Shown: positions 35,989 through 43,903 of the stretch, piece after piece
Position numbering within the stretch: the first letter of the stretch is position 1
Layout of the letters: every line of letters begins with the position of its first letter
Assembly: GCA_937892155.1 (NCBI GenBank)
Contig: CALAUG010000047.1
Location: 1 to 64,000 of the forward strand
Direction of reading: 5' to 3'
Source of the DNA: an uncultured Bacteroidales bacterium
GTDB taxonomy: Bacteria > Bacteroidota > Bacteroidia > Bacteroidales > UBA1715
Length of the DNA: 64,000 nt
Translations under genes and position numbers: made by a program
The notes under the pieces: generated by a model
Told to the model about the DNA's origin: nothing
What the model saw: only the letters and a program-made list of their open reading frames with translations
Database searches by the model: none

Positions 35989-35996
35989 CAAATATA
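35989..35996 (-). promoter_or_regulatory. Promoter -7 element of the bactofilin operon
   Basis: Minus-strand TATATTTG, 23 bases before the ATG at 35965; it excludes the longer open frame. Confidence 0.55.
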
Positions 35997-36107
35997 CAAA
36001 ATTGTGGAAAACAATATACTAGTTGAGATGATTTTAAAAAGAATGAGTTGGAGAACAATGATTACTGAAAACTGAAAACTAATAACTCAACAAAACCTCA
36101 AAATTTA

Positions 36108-36115
36108 TATCTTTG
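36108..36115 (+). promoter_or_regulatory. Promoter -7 element of aspS
   Basis: TATCTTTG fits TAnnTTTG, 32 bases before the aspS ATG. Confidence 0.55.
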
Positions 36116-36147
36116 CATTTGTCTTAATTAGAACTAAACAATACAGA

Positions 36148-37905
36148 ATGTATAGAACAAAAACCTGCGGCGAACTACGTGCTGCAAATATTGGCGAAAC
36201 CGTTACTTTGAGCGGTTGGGTACAAAAAACTCGTGAATTGGGTGGAATGACTTTCGTTGACCTGCGTGACCGTTATGGTATTACTCAGTTGGTTTTTGAC
36301 GAAAATCAAAACGCTGAACTTTGTCAGGAAGCAAAGAAACTTGGACGTGAATTTGTCATTCAAATTGAAGGCAAGGTTGTTGAACGTTCAAGCAAGAATC
36401 CGAAAATGGATACTGGCGATGTCGAAATTATCGTGAATAAACTTACGATTTTGAATACATCGGAAATTCCTCCGTTCACAATTCAAGACGACACCGACGG
36501 CGGCGACGATCTCCGTATGAAATATCGTTATTTGGATTTGCGCCGTGCTGCTGTCCGCAAAAATCTTGAACTTCGCCACAAAATGGCCTTTGAAGTTCGT
36601 AGTTACCTTGACAAACAAGGTTTTTTGGAAGTTGAAACACCAGTGTTGATTGGTTCTACACCAGAGGGCGCCCGCGATTTCGTAGTTCCTTCGCGTATGA
36701 ATCCAGGACAATTCTACGCTTTGCCACAAAGTCCACAAACATTGAAACAATTATTGATGGTTGCCGGTTTCGACCGTTACTTCCAAATTGTGAAATGTTT
36801 CCGTGATGAAGACCTTCGTGCCGATCGTCAGCCAGAATTTACTCAAATTGATTGCGAGATGAGTTTTGTTGAACAAGAAGACATCATCACTTTGTTTGAA
36901 GGAATGGCAAAACATTTATTCAAAACAATTCGTAACATCGACATTAAGGAAGCATTTCCACGTATGACGTGGCACGATGCAATGAAATACTACGGAAGTG
37001 ACAAACCAGATCTTCGTTTTGATATGAAGTTCGTAGAACTTATGGATATTTTGAAAGGATATGGTTTTGGCGTGTCCGACAATGCTGAATATATTGGCGG
37101 TATTTGTGCAAAAGGCGCTGCCACATACACTCGCAAGCAATTGGATGCACTCACGGAATTCGTGAAACGTCCGCAAGTTGGTGCGAAAGGAATGGTTTAT
37201 GCACGTGTTGAAGCCGATGGAACTGTAAAATCAAGTGTAGATAAATTCTATTCGCAGGATGTTCTTCAAAAAATGAAAGAAGCTTTCAACGCAGAACCTG
37301 GCGATTTGATTTTGATTTTAAGTGGCGATGACACAATGAAGACACGCAAACAATTGTGTGAACTTCGTCTTGAAGTTGCGAACCAACTTGGTCTCCGCGA
37401 CAAAGACAAATTCGCTTGCTTGTGGGTTGTTGATTTCCCAATGTACGAATGGAGCGAAGAAGAAGGCCGTTTGATGGCAATGCACCATCCATTTACAAGT
37501 CCGAAACCAGAAGATGTTCCATTGCTTGATACTGACCCTGCATCGGTTCGTGCAAATGCATACGATATGGTAATCAATGGCGTTGAAGTTGGTGGTGGCT
37601 CAATTCGTATCCACGATAGCCAATTACAAGCAAAAATCTTCAAGATTTTAGGTTTCACTCCAGAAAAAGCACAAGAACAATTTGGCTTCTTGATGAACGC
37701 ATTCAAATACGGAGCACCACCTCACGGAGGTTTGGCTTATGGTCTTGACCGTTGGGTAAGTTTGTTTGCTGGATTAGACAGCATCCGCGACTGTATCGCA
37801 TTCCCGAAAAACAATTCTGGTCGCGATGTTATGCTTGACGCTCCAGGAAATTTGGATCAAAAACAGTTGGATGAATTGTTTTTGGATATAAAACCGATAG
37901 AATAA
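36148..37905 (+). CDS. aspS: Aspartyl-tRNA synthetase
   Basis: The 585-residue class II synthetase charges tRNA-Asp. It has the N-terminal anticodon-binding OB fold (GETVTLSGWVQKTRELGGMTFVDLRDRYG), the catalytic domain with motif 1 (FLEVETPVLIGSTPEGARDFVVPSR), motif 2 (FRDEDLRADRQPEFTQIDCE), the bacterial GAD insertion domain (about 280-420) and motif 3 (GGLAYGLDRWVSLFAG). Length is normal for the bacterial type. It is monocistronic, with its own promoter and a strong terminator. Confidence 0.97.
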   Translation: MYRTKTCGELRAANIGETVTLSGWVQKTRELGGMTFVDLRDRYGITQLVFDENQNAELCQEAKKLGREFVIQIEGKVVERSSKNPKMDTGDVEIIVNKLTILNTSEIPPFTIQDDTDGGDDLRMKYRYLDLRRAAVRKNLELRHKMAFEVRSYLDKQGFLEVETPVLIGSTPEGARDFVVPSRMNPGQFYALPQSPQTLKQLLMVAGFDRYFQIVKCFRDEDLRADRQPEFTQIDCEMSFVEQEDIITLFEGMAKHLFKTIRNIDIKEAFPRMTWHDAMKYYGSDKPDLRFDMKFVELMDILKGYGFGVSDNAEYIGGICAKGAATYTRKQLDALTEFVKRPQVGAKGMVYARVEADGTVKSSVDKFYSQDVLQKMKEAFNAEPGDLILILSGDDTMKTRKQLCELRLEVANQLGLRDKDKFACLWVVDFPMYEWSEEEGRLMAMHHPFTSPKPEDVPLLDTDPASVRANAYDMVINGVEVGGGSIRIHDSQLQAKIFKILGFTPEKAQEQFGFLMNAFKYGAPPHGGLAYGLDRWVSLFAGLDSIRDCIAFPKNNSGRDVMLDAPGNLDQKQLDELFLDIKPIE

Positions 37906-37942
37906 TGAAGAAACGCGACAAATCGTGTCTTTGATATTTCAC

Positions 37943-37979
37943 AAACCGACTACAAATTCTTGTAGTCGGTTTTGTTTTA
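37943..37979. terminator. Bidirectional intrinsic terminator after aspS
   Basis: A perfect 13-base-pair stem (arms 37943-37955 and 37960-37972, 4-base loop) is followed by a T-rich stretch, with A residues at the other side. It serves aspS and the convergent higBA locus; the higA stop codon overlaps its end. Confidence 0.88.
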
Positions 37980-38339
37980 TAGCATCAGCATTGCTGAAGG
38001 CGAAATATGTAAAAGTTCACATAATTTTCCTGCCACACGTAGTGATGGTTCTGCTTTTCCTGTAACAAATTCACTGATTCTCGATGGACTAATTCCAATT
38101 TTTGAGGCGAGTTCTTTCTGCGAAATTCCCATTTCTTCAATCCCGTCACTTATTAATTCGGCAACCGTAGGCTTTCCTATAGGGAAATGTTCCTTTTCGT
38201 ATTCTATAACCACATCTGACACCATTGAAAGCTCTACTGCAAGAGGATTAGTCTTTGACATAGATTCATCAACAAGAGGAAGTAATTCTTCTACTCGATT
38301 GCAAGCAAATTCATATTGTTCTTTTGTTATTCTTCCCAT
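37977..38339 (-). CDS. higA: HigA-type antitoxin, XRE family
   Basis: From the ATG at 38339 the protein has 120 residues: an N-terminal helical part (ITKEQYEFACNRVEELLPLVD) that typically binds the toxin, and a C-terminal XRE helix-turn-helix (SQKELASKIGISPSRISEFVTGK). It neutralises the HigB toxin encoded 11 bases upstream and should repress the operon by binding the palindrome at 38680-38702. The toxin-first gene order is the hallmark of higBA loci. Confidence 0.88.
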   Translation of the reverse strand: MGRITKEQYEFACNRVEELLPLVDESMSKTNPLAVELSMVSDVVIEYEKEHFPIGKPTVAELISDGIEEMGISQKELASKIGISPSRISEFVTGKAEPSLRVAGKLCELLHISPSAMLML

Positions 38340-38350
38340 AGTCTGTAGTT

Positions 38351-38650
38351 TTAAATTGTTGCACAATCTATTCTATCATATTCTTCATGCGTTCCAACAA
38401 AACGAATGAAAATATATCCCATTACAAATTTTACGACAACCACCAATCTATACTTATTCCCATGAATATTAAATACATAGTGTTGGTTCCCTACATAATC
38501 TGTAGCAGGAAAGTTGTCTCGAATGTCGGAAAAATTATTCCATTCCGCTTTCTCTGCTATTTCATACCATCGCTCCAATGGTATTTTTGCGTCTTCTCTT
38601 CCTTTTGTCTCAAAGAACTCTTTTAATTTTTTGTGCGAAACGATTCTCAT
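38351..38650 (-). CDS. higB: HigB-type toxin (RelE superfamily mRNA interferase)
   Basis: From the ATG at 38650 the protein has 99 residues with the HigB_toxin pattern: MRIVSHKKLKEFFE at the N-terminus, PLERWYEIAEKAEW, DIRDNFPATDYVG and the closing strands KYRLVVVVKFVMGYIFIRFVGTHEEYDRID. Such toxins cut mRNA on the ribosome. All conserved positions appear intact, so the locus may be active. The longer start at 38668 falls in the promoter motif and is rejected. Confidence 0.9.
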   Translation of the reverse strand: MRIVSHKKLKEFFETKGREDAKIPLERWYEIAEKAEWNNFSDIRDNFPATDYVGNQHYVFNIHGNKYRLVVVVKFVMGYIFIRFVGTHEEYDRIDCATI

Positions 38651-38667
38651 AATTTGTTTTGTTTGCA

Positions 38668-38702
38668 CAAATGTACTTGATAATTTTGAATTTCAAAATT
38701 AT
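38668..38702 (-). promoter_or_regulatory. higBA promoter with overlapping palindromic operator
   Basis: On the minus strand TACATTTG (38668-38675) is the -7 element, and TTTTG (38694-38698) lies 18 bases upstream as the -33 element. The bases 38680-38702 form a perfect palindrome with 11-base arms around one central base, covering the -33 element and most of the spacer. A repressor bound here would block the polymerase, as expected for HigA autoregulation. Confidence 0.75.
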
Positions 38703-38743
38703 TGTAATAAAATATTTTGATTTGCGAATTTTACAAAAATTGA

Positions 38744-39316
38744 CTACAATTTCTTTGCGACTTTTAGGCCGTCACGTTTGCCAACCACAAAGGCTACAGG
38801 TGCATTATTTCCTTGAACAAGATTGTCTAAATAAAGCGGTTGTCCAATTAAAAACGACGAGCATTCAAATGTATTGCCAATTTGTAGTTTGGAATGTTCT
38901 GATTCTATAACGGTAAATGTATTATTCCCTTCATATTTGAGTACACAACGACGATTTGGCAACCATTGAATTTCAATTAAATCACCTATTTCCAAAGACG
39001 AAGTCGCTATTGTTGGAGTAATAATCACATCGCTTTGTGATTCAGCATTTGCTTCTAAATGTTTTTGGAAGCCGTCCCAATCACCAAATCCCAAAAATTC
39101 ACTCAATAGATTGAGCGTTGACAATCGGGTAGTGTCGGCGCCTTCAATGTAGCCCCACATACGTTTGAGAGTTGTTGGACTAATATTTTGGTGCATTCGT
39201 TCCCAAATTATACCAGTACAGAATACAAAATCGGCAGGCGTTTTTAATTTTCTGCCAATTGACTTTTCTATTGCGATTCGCAATTCGAAAACTTCCGATG
39301 AATTTTTGTACGTCAT
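38744..39316 (-). CDS. Hypothetical protein with SPTTLKRMWGY motif, possible DNA-binding protein
   Basis: The 190-residue protein has an N-terminal helical region with ISPTTLKRMWGYIEG and LLSEFLGFGDWDGFQKHL, a pattern I have seen only in uncharacterised Bacteroidales proteins and which could be a helix-turn-helix. The C-terminal part (about 105-185) is beta-rich, with GDLIEIQWLPNRRCVLKYEG and TFTVIESEHSKLQIGNTFECSSFLIGQPLYLDNL. There is no signal peptide or membrane helix. It lies between the higBA locus and the kinase cassette on the same strand as higBA. Function unknown. Confidence 0.7.
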   Translation of the reverse strand: MTYKNSSEVFELRIAIEKSIGRKLKTPADFVFCTGIIWERMHQNISPTTLKRMWGYIEGADTTRLSTLNLLSEFLGFGDWDGFQKHLEANAESQSDVIITPTIATSSLEIGDLIEIQWLPNRRCVLKYEGNNTFTVIESEHSKLQIGNTFECSSFLIGQPLYLDNLVQGNNAPVAFVVGKRDGLKVAKKL

Positions 39317-39358
39317 ATCTATTTACAAACAAACGCAATTTATAAAAATAAAACAAAA

Positions 39359-39374
39359 TCCTTGTTGGTCCTTT
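39359..39374 (+). repeat. Inverted repeat, left copy
   Basis: These 16 bases (TCCTTGTTGGTCCTTT) are the exact reverse complement of 41955-41970, and three of the four bases before them also match. A perfect small palindrome (ATGGATT, two bases, AATCCAT) follows at 39375-39390. The pair encloses the kinase, the ATPase remnant and the XRE gene. Confidence 0.6.
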
Positions 39375-39551
39375 ATGGATTAAAATCCATCTTTCAAAAA
39401 TGTAGAAAAATGAATTGCCTGTATCCCTTTGTCATTCACCAAAACAGACATTTTATCCATTGTTACGACATATTTAGGATAATTATCTCGGATAAGTTTT
39501 GAGTTTCTGTCGTCTTATACCTATTTTCTAGAAATTTACTATTTTCGCACT

Positions 39552-40868
39552 ATGAATATTGAGACAGACATAGATTCTTCGGGAATTTTTGAGGAAAATT
39601 TTTCGTCAGAAAGCAAACAGTCTTTTTGTAATTACGTGGAATTGCATTCTTCGGGTTTCAATAGTCTTTATAAAGCGCAACGATTTGGAAAGTGTTATTT
39701 TTTGAAAGGTTTAAAACCTGAATACGCAAATCAAGCTCAATTTAGGGATTTGCTACGAAAGGAATTTGACCTAACCGTTCAGTTTGATCATCCCAATATT
39801 GTTAGAACTATTTCGTTTGAAAACGATGCAGTTGTTGGATGGTGTTTAGTGCTGGAATATATTGACGGACAAACACTTGACGAGTATTCTAAAACAAAAG
39901 AATTTAAATCGAATTATAAGAAAATCATTGCTGAGATACTTCAATCGCTCCAGTATATACACAAAAAACAAATAGTTCATCGTGATTTGAAGCCAGGAAA
40001 CATACTGGTAACTGCCAATGGCAACAATGTGAAAATCATTGATTTTGGTCTTGCCGATGCCGATTATTACTCAAATTTAAAACTGCCATCTGGCACGCGG
40101 AAATACGTTGCTCCAGAGCAAATTTCTAATCCAAAAAGTGTTGACAATAGGGCAGATATTTATTCTTTCGGCATAATTCTTCTTGATTTGCCTTTGCCGC
40201 ATTATTATAAACGAATTGCAAAGAAATGTGCGAACAAAGACAAAGAGAAAAGATACAAGGATACGGTAGAAATTGAAACGGCAATTAAAGTTTCTAAAAT
40301 AGCAAAAATTGTTATTCCAATTGTCGTTTTATGTTTGCTGGTAATTTCAGTTCTACTGTTTCGTACAACAAATTCAAATGAAGAGATAACAATTCAGCCT
40401 ACTGACAGCGTTGAACAAGTAAAACGAGAAAACGACACAAATAGTTTTTCTCTACAAAACGTTGATACTATTTATGTAGAAACTCAATCAAAAGCGACTC
40501 AAAAATCCGAATCTACTTTTGCAAAACCCACAACGGACAAGCCGAAGTTTGATTTGCAAAAAGTTCTTGAGCAAATTGATGATTTTTACAAACCTTTTCA
40601 TGATAGTCTTGAGCAACATCAATATCAGTGGTTGGAAGATGCAACTAAGGCTTTAGTAAGATATGAAACAGATTTTCTACCTACAATATGGTTGCCCTTA
40701 AAAGACTCTGGTGTTTTTGCCACTGAGCAGGAAGAATACGATGCGTGGCAAAAATTAGTTCCTCATTTGACGGAAATTAGCGAGCAAGAGGCGAATTATT
40801 TTCGGGAATTACCAATCTATCGAGAAGAAAAAAGAAAAATGGACAGAGAATTAGAAGACTCTTTATAA
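39552..40868 (+). CDS. Membrane-anchored Ser/Thr protein kinase
   Basis: The 438-residue protein has a Hanks-type kinase domain at about 30-245. It has ATP-binding K52, HRDLKPGN with catalytic D145 and N150, DFG at 164-166 and VAPE at 186-189. The C-lobe is compact: the stretch after DIYSFGIILLDL goes directly to HYYKRIAKKC, so the usual alphaF-alphaG region is much shortened. One membrane helix (about 253-270) links it to an extracytoplasmic Ser/Thr-rich linker and a charged helical domain (about 330-438) without recognised family. It probably passes an outside signal to cytoplasmic targets. An ATPase remnant starts directly after its stop codon. Confidence 0.9.
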   Translation: MNIETDIDSSGIFEENFSSESKQSFCNYVELHSSGFNSLYKAQRFGKCYFLKGLKPEYANQAQFRDLLRKEFDLTVQFDHPNIVRTISFENDAVVGWCLVLEYIDGQTLDEYSKTKEFKSNYKKIIAEILQSLQYIHKKQIVHRDLKPGNILVTANGNNVKIIDFGLADADYYSNLKLPSGTRKYVAPEQISNPKSVDNRADIYSFGIILLDLPLPHYYKRIAKKCANKDKEKRYKDTVEIETAIKVSKIAKIVIPIVVLCLLVISVLLFRTTNSNEEITIQPTDSVEQVKRENDTNSFSLQNVDTIYVETQSKATQKSESTFAKPTTDKPKFDLQKVLEQIDDFYKPFHDSLEQHQYQWLEDATKALVRYETDFLPTIWLPLKDSGVFATEQEEYDAWQKLVPHLTEISEQEANYFRELPIYREEKRKMDRELEDSL

Positions 40869-41587
40869 AAAACACTTGTCCATTGTGAAGGAACTGCAAA
40901 TTTGTCACTCATACCGAAAAATGTTGCAGTAATGAATAGAGATATTTATAAACAGCTCTCGAAACATGCCCCACAATCGCAAATACCTCGAATTAATATG
41001 GTATGGAATTCCATTCCTTCACATTTGGCGAAACAAAATAAAAAATTCCTATACGGAGCGCTCAAACATGGAGCAAGAGCTACCGAATTTGAAATAGCCA
41101 TTCAATGGCTTATTGATGCAGGCTTGGTGTACAAAGTGAATAGAGTTTCTGCCGTAAAATCTCCATTGAAATTTTACGAGGATATGTCATCCTTTAAACT
41201 TTTTTGTTTGATGTTGGATTAATGGGTGCTATGGTTGATGTTTCTGCAGAAGCGATGATTGTTGGAAATAGTGTTTTTTCCGAATTTAAGGGAATGTTTA
41301 CAGAGTTATTTGTGTTTACTCAAATGATTTCGAATAATATCAATCCTTTTTATTATTCATCCGAAGACGCTCATCGTGAATTAGATTTTGTAATTCAGGG
41401 CAAATTAAATGTTTACCCGATAGAGGTGAAGGCTGAAGAAAATGTTCATGCAAAAGCATTGAAAGCATTCAAACAGAAAAATCCAGAACTTGATGCAATA
41501 CGAATTTCCATGAAAAATATGATTAAGCAAGATTGGCTTGTAAATTTGCAACTTTATGCGTTTGTAGATTATTTGAAGAGGTTATAG
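40869..41587 (+). pseudogene. Truncated, frameshifted DUF4143-type AAA ATPase
   Basis: Only the C-terminal half of an AAA_14/DUF4143 ATPase is present: SKHAPQSQIPRINMVWNSIPSHLAKQ and WLIDAGLVYKV in one frame, then LFDVGLMGAMVDV, ELFVFTQM, ELDFVIQG and YPIEVKAEEN in another. The frames switch at a run of six T at 41200-41205; one more T would restore LDVGL. The whole N-terminal AAA domain with Walker A and B is missing. Readable sequence begins right after the kinase stop codon (40868). It is a remnant, not a working gene. Confidence 0.82.
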
Positions 41588-41590
41588 TTT

Positions 41591-41818
41591 TTATTTTATT
41601 CCTTCGGTAAGTTTATAAAAAGGAACATTAAGCGCGCTGGAAATACGAGCCATTGTGCGAACTGTTAGGTTGGTGTTCCCAGATTCAATCCTACACAGGT
41701 TTGAAGGTTCAATCTCGCAACGCATAGCCAATTCGTGTTGCGAAACTTTCTGTTTTTCACGAATTTGACGAATCCGCTGCCCAATAAGACTATTTATTTC
41801 TTCCTCTCTCAAAACCAC
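41591..41818 (-). CDS. Small XRE-family transcriptional regulator
   Basis: The 75-residue protein is almost entirely one XRE/Cro helix-turn-helix domain: IGQRIRQIREKQKVSQHELAMRCEIEPSNLCRIESGNTNLTVRTMARISSAL. The start is GTG at 41818; no in-frame ATG exists. It is convergent with the ATPase remnant, ending 4 bases from it. A 16-base perfect palindrome lies 44 bases upstream of the start and could be its operator. No toxin partner is adjacent. Confidence 0.8.
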   Translation of the reverse strand: MVLREEEINSLIGQRIRQIREKQKVSQHELAMRCEIEPSNLCRIESGNTNLTVRTMARISSALNVPFYKLTEGIK

Positions 41819-41861
41819 ACATTTGTTTTTATAAATTAAATTCTTTATGTTTGCAAAACTG

Positions 41862-41877
41862 TTATCATATATGATAA
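41862..41877. promoter_or_regulatory. Perfect 16-base palindrome, possible operator
   Basis: TTATCATATATGATAA reads the same on both strands, 44 bases upstream of the XRE gene start. A + strand -7-like motif TATGTTTG lies at 41846-41853. Palindromes of this kind are typical XRE binding sites, but binding is inferred only from position. Confidence 0.45.
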
Positions 41878-41954
41878 TTTACATTTTTGTAAAATGTTGA
41901 TTTAGAACTATTTTGTGCTTTTGTAAAAAATACGAATAAAGTAAAGATACACCA

Positions 41955-41970
41955 AAAGGACCAACAAGGA
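41955..41970 (-). repeat. Inverted repeat, right copy
   Basis: Exact reverse complement of 39359-39374 (16 of 16). The two copies lie about 2.6 kb apart around the kinase/ATPase remnant/XRE block. No transposase or target duplication was found. Confidence 0.6.
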
Positions 41971-42092
41971 CTTTGGATTTAGAGGATTTATGATGGAGTT
42001 TTGTGGAGTGAAAAGAAACTGATTTGTATCGGTATGAATAATAATGGTAAATGATGTACGAAATCTATAATGGACAAGTAAAATAAAATCAA

Positions 42093-42809
42093 ATGAGTGT
42101 GGTAAAAAATACTAGAAACGTAAAAAAAAATTGCTGGAATCGAAAATTGGAAGACGATTTCATAAATGATGATGTAATAGGAAAAACGATAGATAAGTGC
42201 GTACACAACTATAGGGTTACAGATATGGTTCCTTATCGGGAATTCGTTAGCTTGCCGTTTGATGATAAATTTCAACCGTGTCAAATACAAAAATGTAGGA
42301 AAATTTTGATTGTTTGGAATATGAATTCTCGTGGAGCAAAACTACCTGATGAAAAAAACTTCATAAAATTGATTAGTTCTATTAAAGAAGAGTTATATCA
42401 ATTGCAAGGTTACACTATAGATACATTTTTGAAGAATACGACATCTGTAGAGCAAATAATAAAAAAGATATTTGCAAAAGTTGTTGAGAAAGGAAAATTT
42501 TCGTTTGTAGCTATTTCAAAGTTATTACATTTTTATTTGCCAAACTTGTTTATCCCAATAGATAGAACCTATACGATAAATTATTTTACAAATTATAAAA
42601 ATGTTGATTTGCCGAAGACAAATTTATGGATTTGGTTTATGAGTATTCATAGAGTTTATATCACATTTTATATAGAACATAAAAAAGTATTCAAAAAATT
42701 CGAAAAAGAGCATTATCCTACAAAATTACTTGATGCGATGGTAATAGGATATAAGATGCTTCGTGATGAGTATACAGAAACTTTTAAGTTGGAAAAAATA
42801 GTTTTTTAA
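42093..42809 (+). CDS. Orphan hypothetical protein, AT-rich gene
   Basis: The 238-residue protein is basic and rich in Lys, Asn, Ile and Phe, with no signal peptide. I cannot assign a family. The stretch FVAISKLLHFYLPNLFIPIDRTY resembles a motif (K-L-L-H-F, Pro, F-x-P-I-x-D) seen in uncharacterised, possibly DNA-related bacterial proteins such as DUF6308; this is a weak resemblance. The gene is more AT-rich than the housekeeping genes, which suggests recent transfer. It is followed 22 bases later by a BACON lipoprotein gene, but the two need not be related. Confidence 0.65.
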   Translation: MSVVKNTRNVKKNCWNRKLEDDFINDDVIGKTIDKCVHNYRVTDMVPYREFVSLPFDDKFQPCQIQKCRKILIVWNMNSRGAKLPDEKNFIKLISSIKEELYQLQGYTIDTFLKNTTSVEQIIKKIFAKVVEKGKFSFVAISKLLHFYLPNLFIPIDRTYTINYFTNYKNVDLPKTNLWIWFMSIHRVYITFYIEHKKVFKKFEKEHYPTKLLDAMVIGYKMLRDEYTETFKLEKIVF

Positions 42810-42831
42810 TAACATAAATACAATAAAACAT

Positions 42832-43656
42832 ATGAAATCATTAAAAACAAATCTAAAAATCGTTTTTGCTGCTGCACTAGGTATAGTCGCAATGTCGTCA
42901 TGTTCTGAATTAACATTATCAGAGAATGAAATTCATGTAAATGGGTTGGACACCGTTGTTTCACTTCAAATAGATTCAAAGGTTCCTTGGACAGCAGAAA
43001 TTTCTGATTCGACTTGGATTGAAATATCTCAATCTGCGGGATCAGGGAATGCGTTAATGTTAATATCTGCAAAGATAAATCAAGATCTTTCAAAAAATAG
43101 AGAAAGCTCAATTACCATAAAAACAGCTAAAAATTTCTATGTTATAAATATTTTCCAATCTCCTATAAAATTTAATGAAAATGGAGATTTAGGGTTGAGC
43201 GTGAAGTGGTGTGAAAAAAATTGGCAGGCAACATCCTCTATAGACGATGGGAAACGCGTTACAGGAGTTAAAAATATTTCAGAATCACATTTCAGACAAC
43301 CTACAAAAAAAGAATTTCAAGAGTTATTTGATAATTGTAAAATATATCATGTGAAAAAAGATACAAAAAATGCCGTTCTATTTCTTGCAAAAAATGGTAA
43401 TGGTATTATATTTCCTCTTCCAGATAATGGTTATAGTCGTTATGGTAATGACTACATATATGGACAGTATTTTTATAACTATTCTAGAGAGACTCAAGTT
43501 GTTAAAATAGAATATAATCCATACGATGGTGTACAAACATATTTCAGTAATTTTTGGCAAGGATCTTATCTCGGAATGTATCCTGAAGTAGAATTGTTAA
43601 GAATGGTGTCAGACTACTCGTTAGATGATTCTAACGAAACTGTAGAAAACAAATAG
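42832..43656 (+). CDS. Lipoprotein with BACON-like and FISUMP-like domains
   Basis: The 274-residue protein has a lipoprotein signal (AALGIVAMSSC, C24). Residues about 30-115 look like a BACON domain (VPWTAEISDSTWIEISQSAGSG... INIFQ), a beta-sandwich common on Bacteroidota surface proteins. The rest (about 120-260) starts with GDLGLSVKWCEKNW and contains FRQPTKKEFQELFDNC and NGIIFPLPDNG, a divergent form of the domain in the next intact gene (FISUMP, Fibrobacter major paralogous domain). It is probably displayed on the outer membrane. A decayed gene fragment follows directly after its stop codon. Confidence 0.75.
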   Translation: MKSLKTNLKIVFAAALGIVAMSSCSELTLSENEIHVNGLDTVVSLQIDSKVPWTAEISDSTWIEISQSAGSGNALMLISAKINQDLSKNRESSITIKTAKNFYVINIFQSPIKFNENGDLGLSVKWCEKNWQATSSIDDGKRVTGVKNISESHFRQPTKKEFQELFDNCKIYHVKKDTKNAVLFLAKNGNGIIFPLPDNGYSRYGNDYIYGQYFYNYSRETQVVKIEYNPYDGVQTYFSNFWQGSYLGMYPEVELLRMVSDYSLDDSNETVENK

Positions 43657-43657
43657 T

Positions 43658-43874
43658 GTGTGGAAAGCAAATTCTCGAGTGAAAAAATCACAAGTTTATT
43701 ATAATGACAAATCCTATGCTGTATAGATTTAAAAATCTTAAGGGCAAAAAATAAAATTTGATAAAGTATTAGGCGTAGAAGGGAAAGGTAGGTCGTTGAA
43801 ACTTGAGATATTAGATATATAAAGGAGATAATAAGTATGATGATACTGCGATAGTAGAAATCTCATTTAATTAA
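43658..43874 (+). pseudogene. Remnant of a NADase-type glycan-binding (discoidin-like) domain gene
   Basis: Translating across frames gives VWKANSRVKKSQVYYNDKSYAV, then GQKIKFDKVLGVEGKGRSLK and LEILDI, then YKGDNKYDDTAIVEISFN with a stop. This follows the C-terminal pattern of the discoidin-like glycan-binding domain of Bacteroidota secreted proteins (NSRVKxLKxYxNxKxYA, KFEILEVYKGDKYDDxAISEI). Stop codons interrupt the frame near 43726-43745, and a two-base loss in a TA repeat near 43816 shifts it again. Only the last 70 or so residues remain. This is the only content of the gap between the two FISUMP genes. Confidence 0.6.
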
Positions 43875-43903
43875 TTGTAACTTAAACTAATAATATATAA
43901 GAT

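Noticed and set aside
35966..36058. Longer bactofilin reading frame starting at 36058
   Set aside because: The -7 motif at 35989-35996 lies inside it and the extra residues do not resemble a bactofilin.
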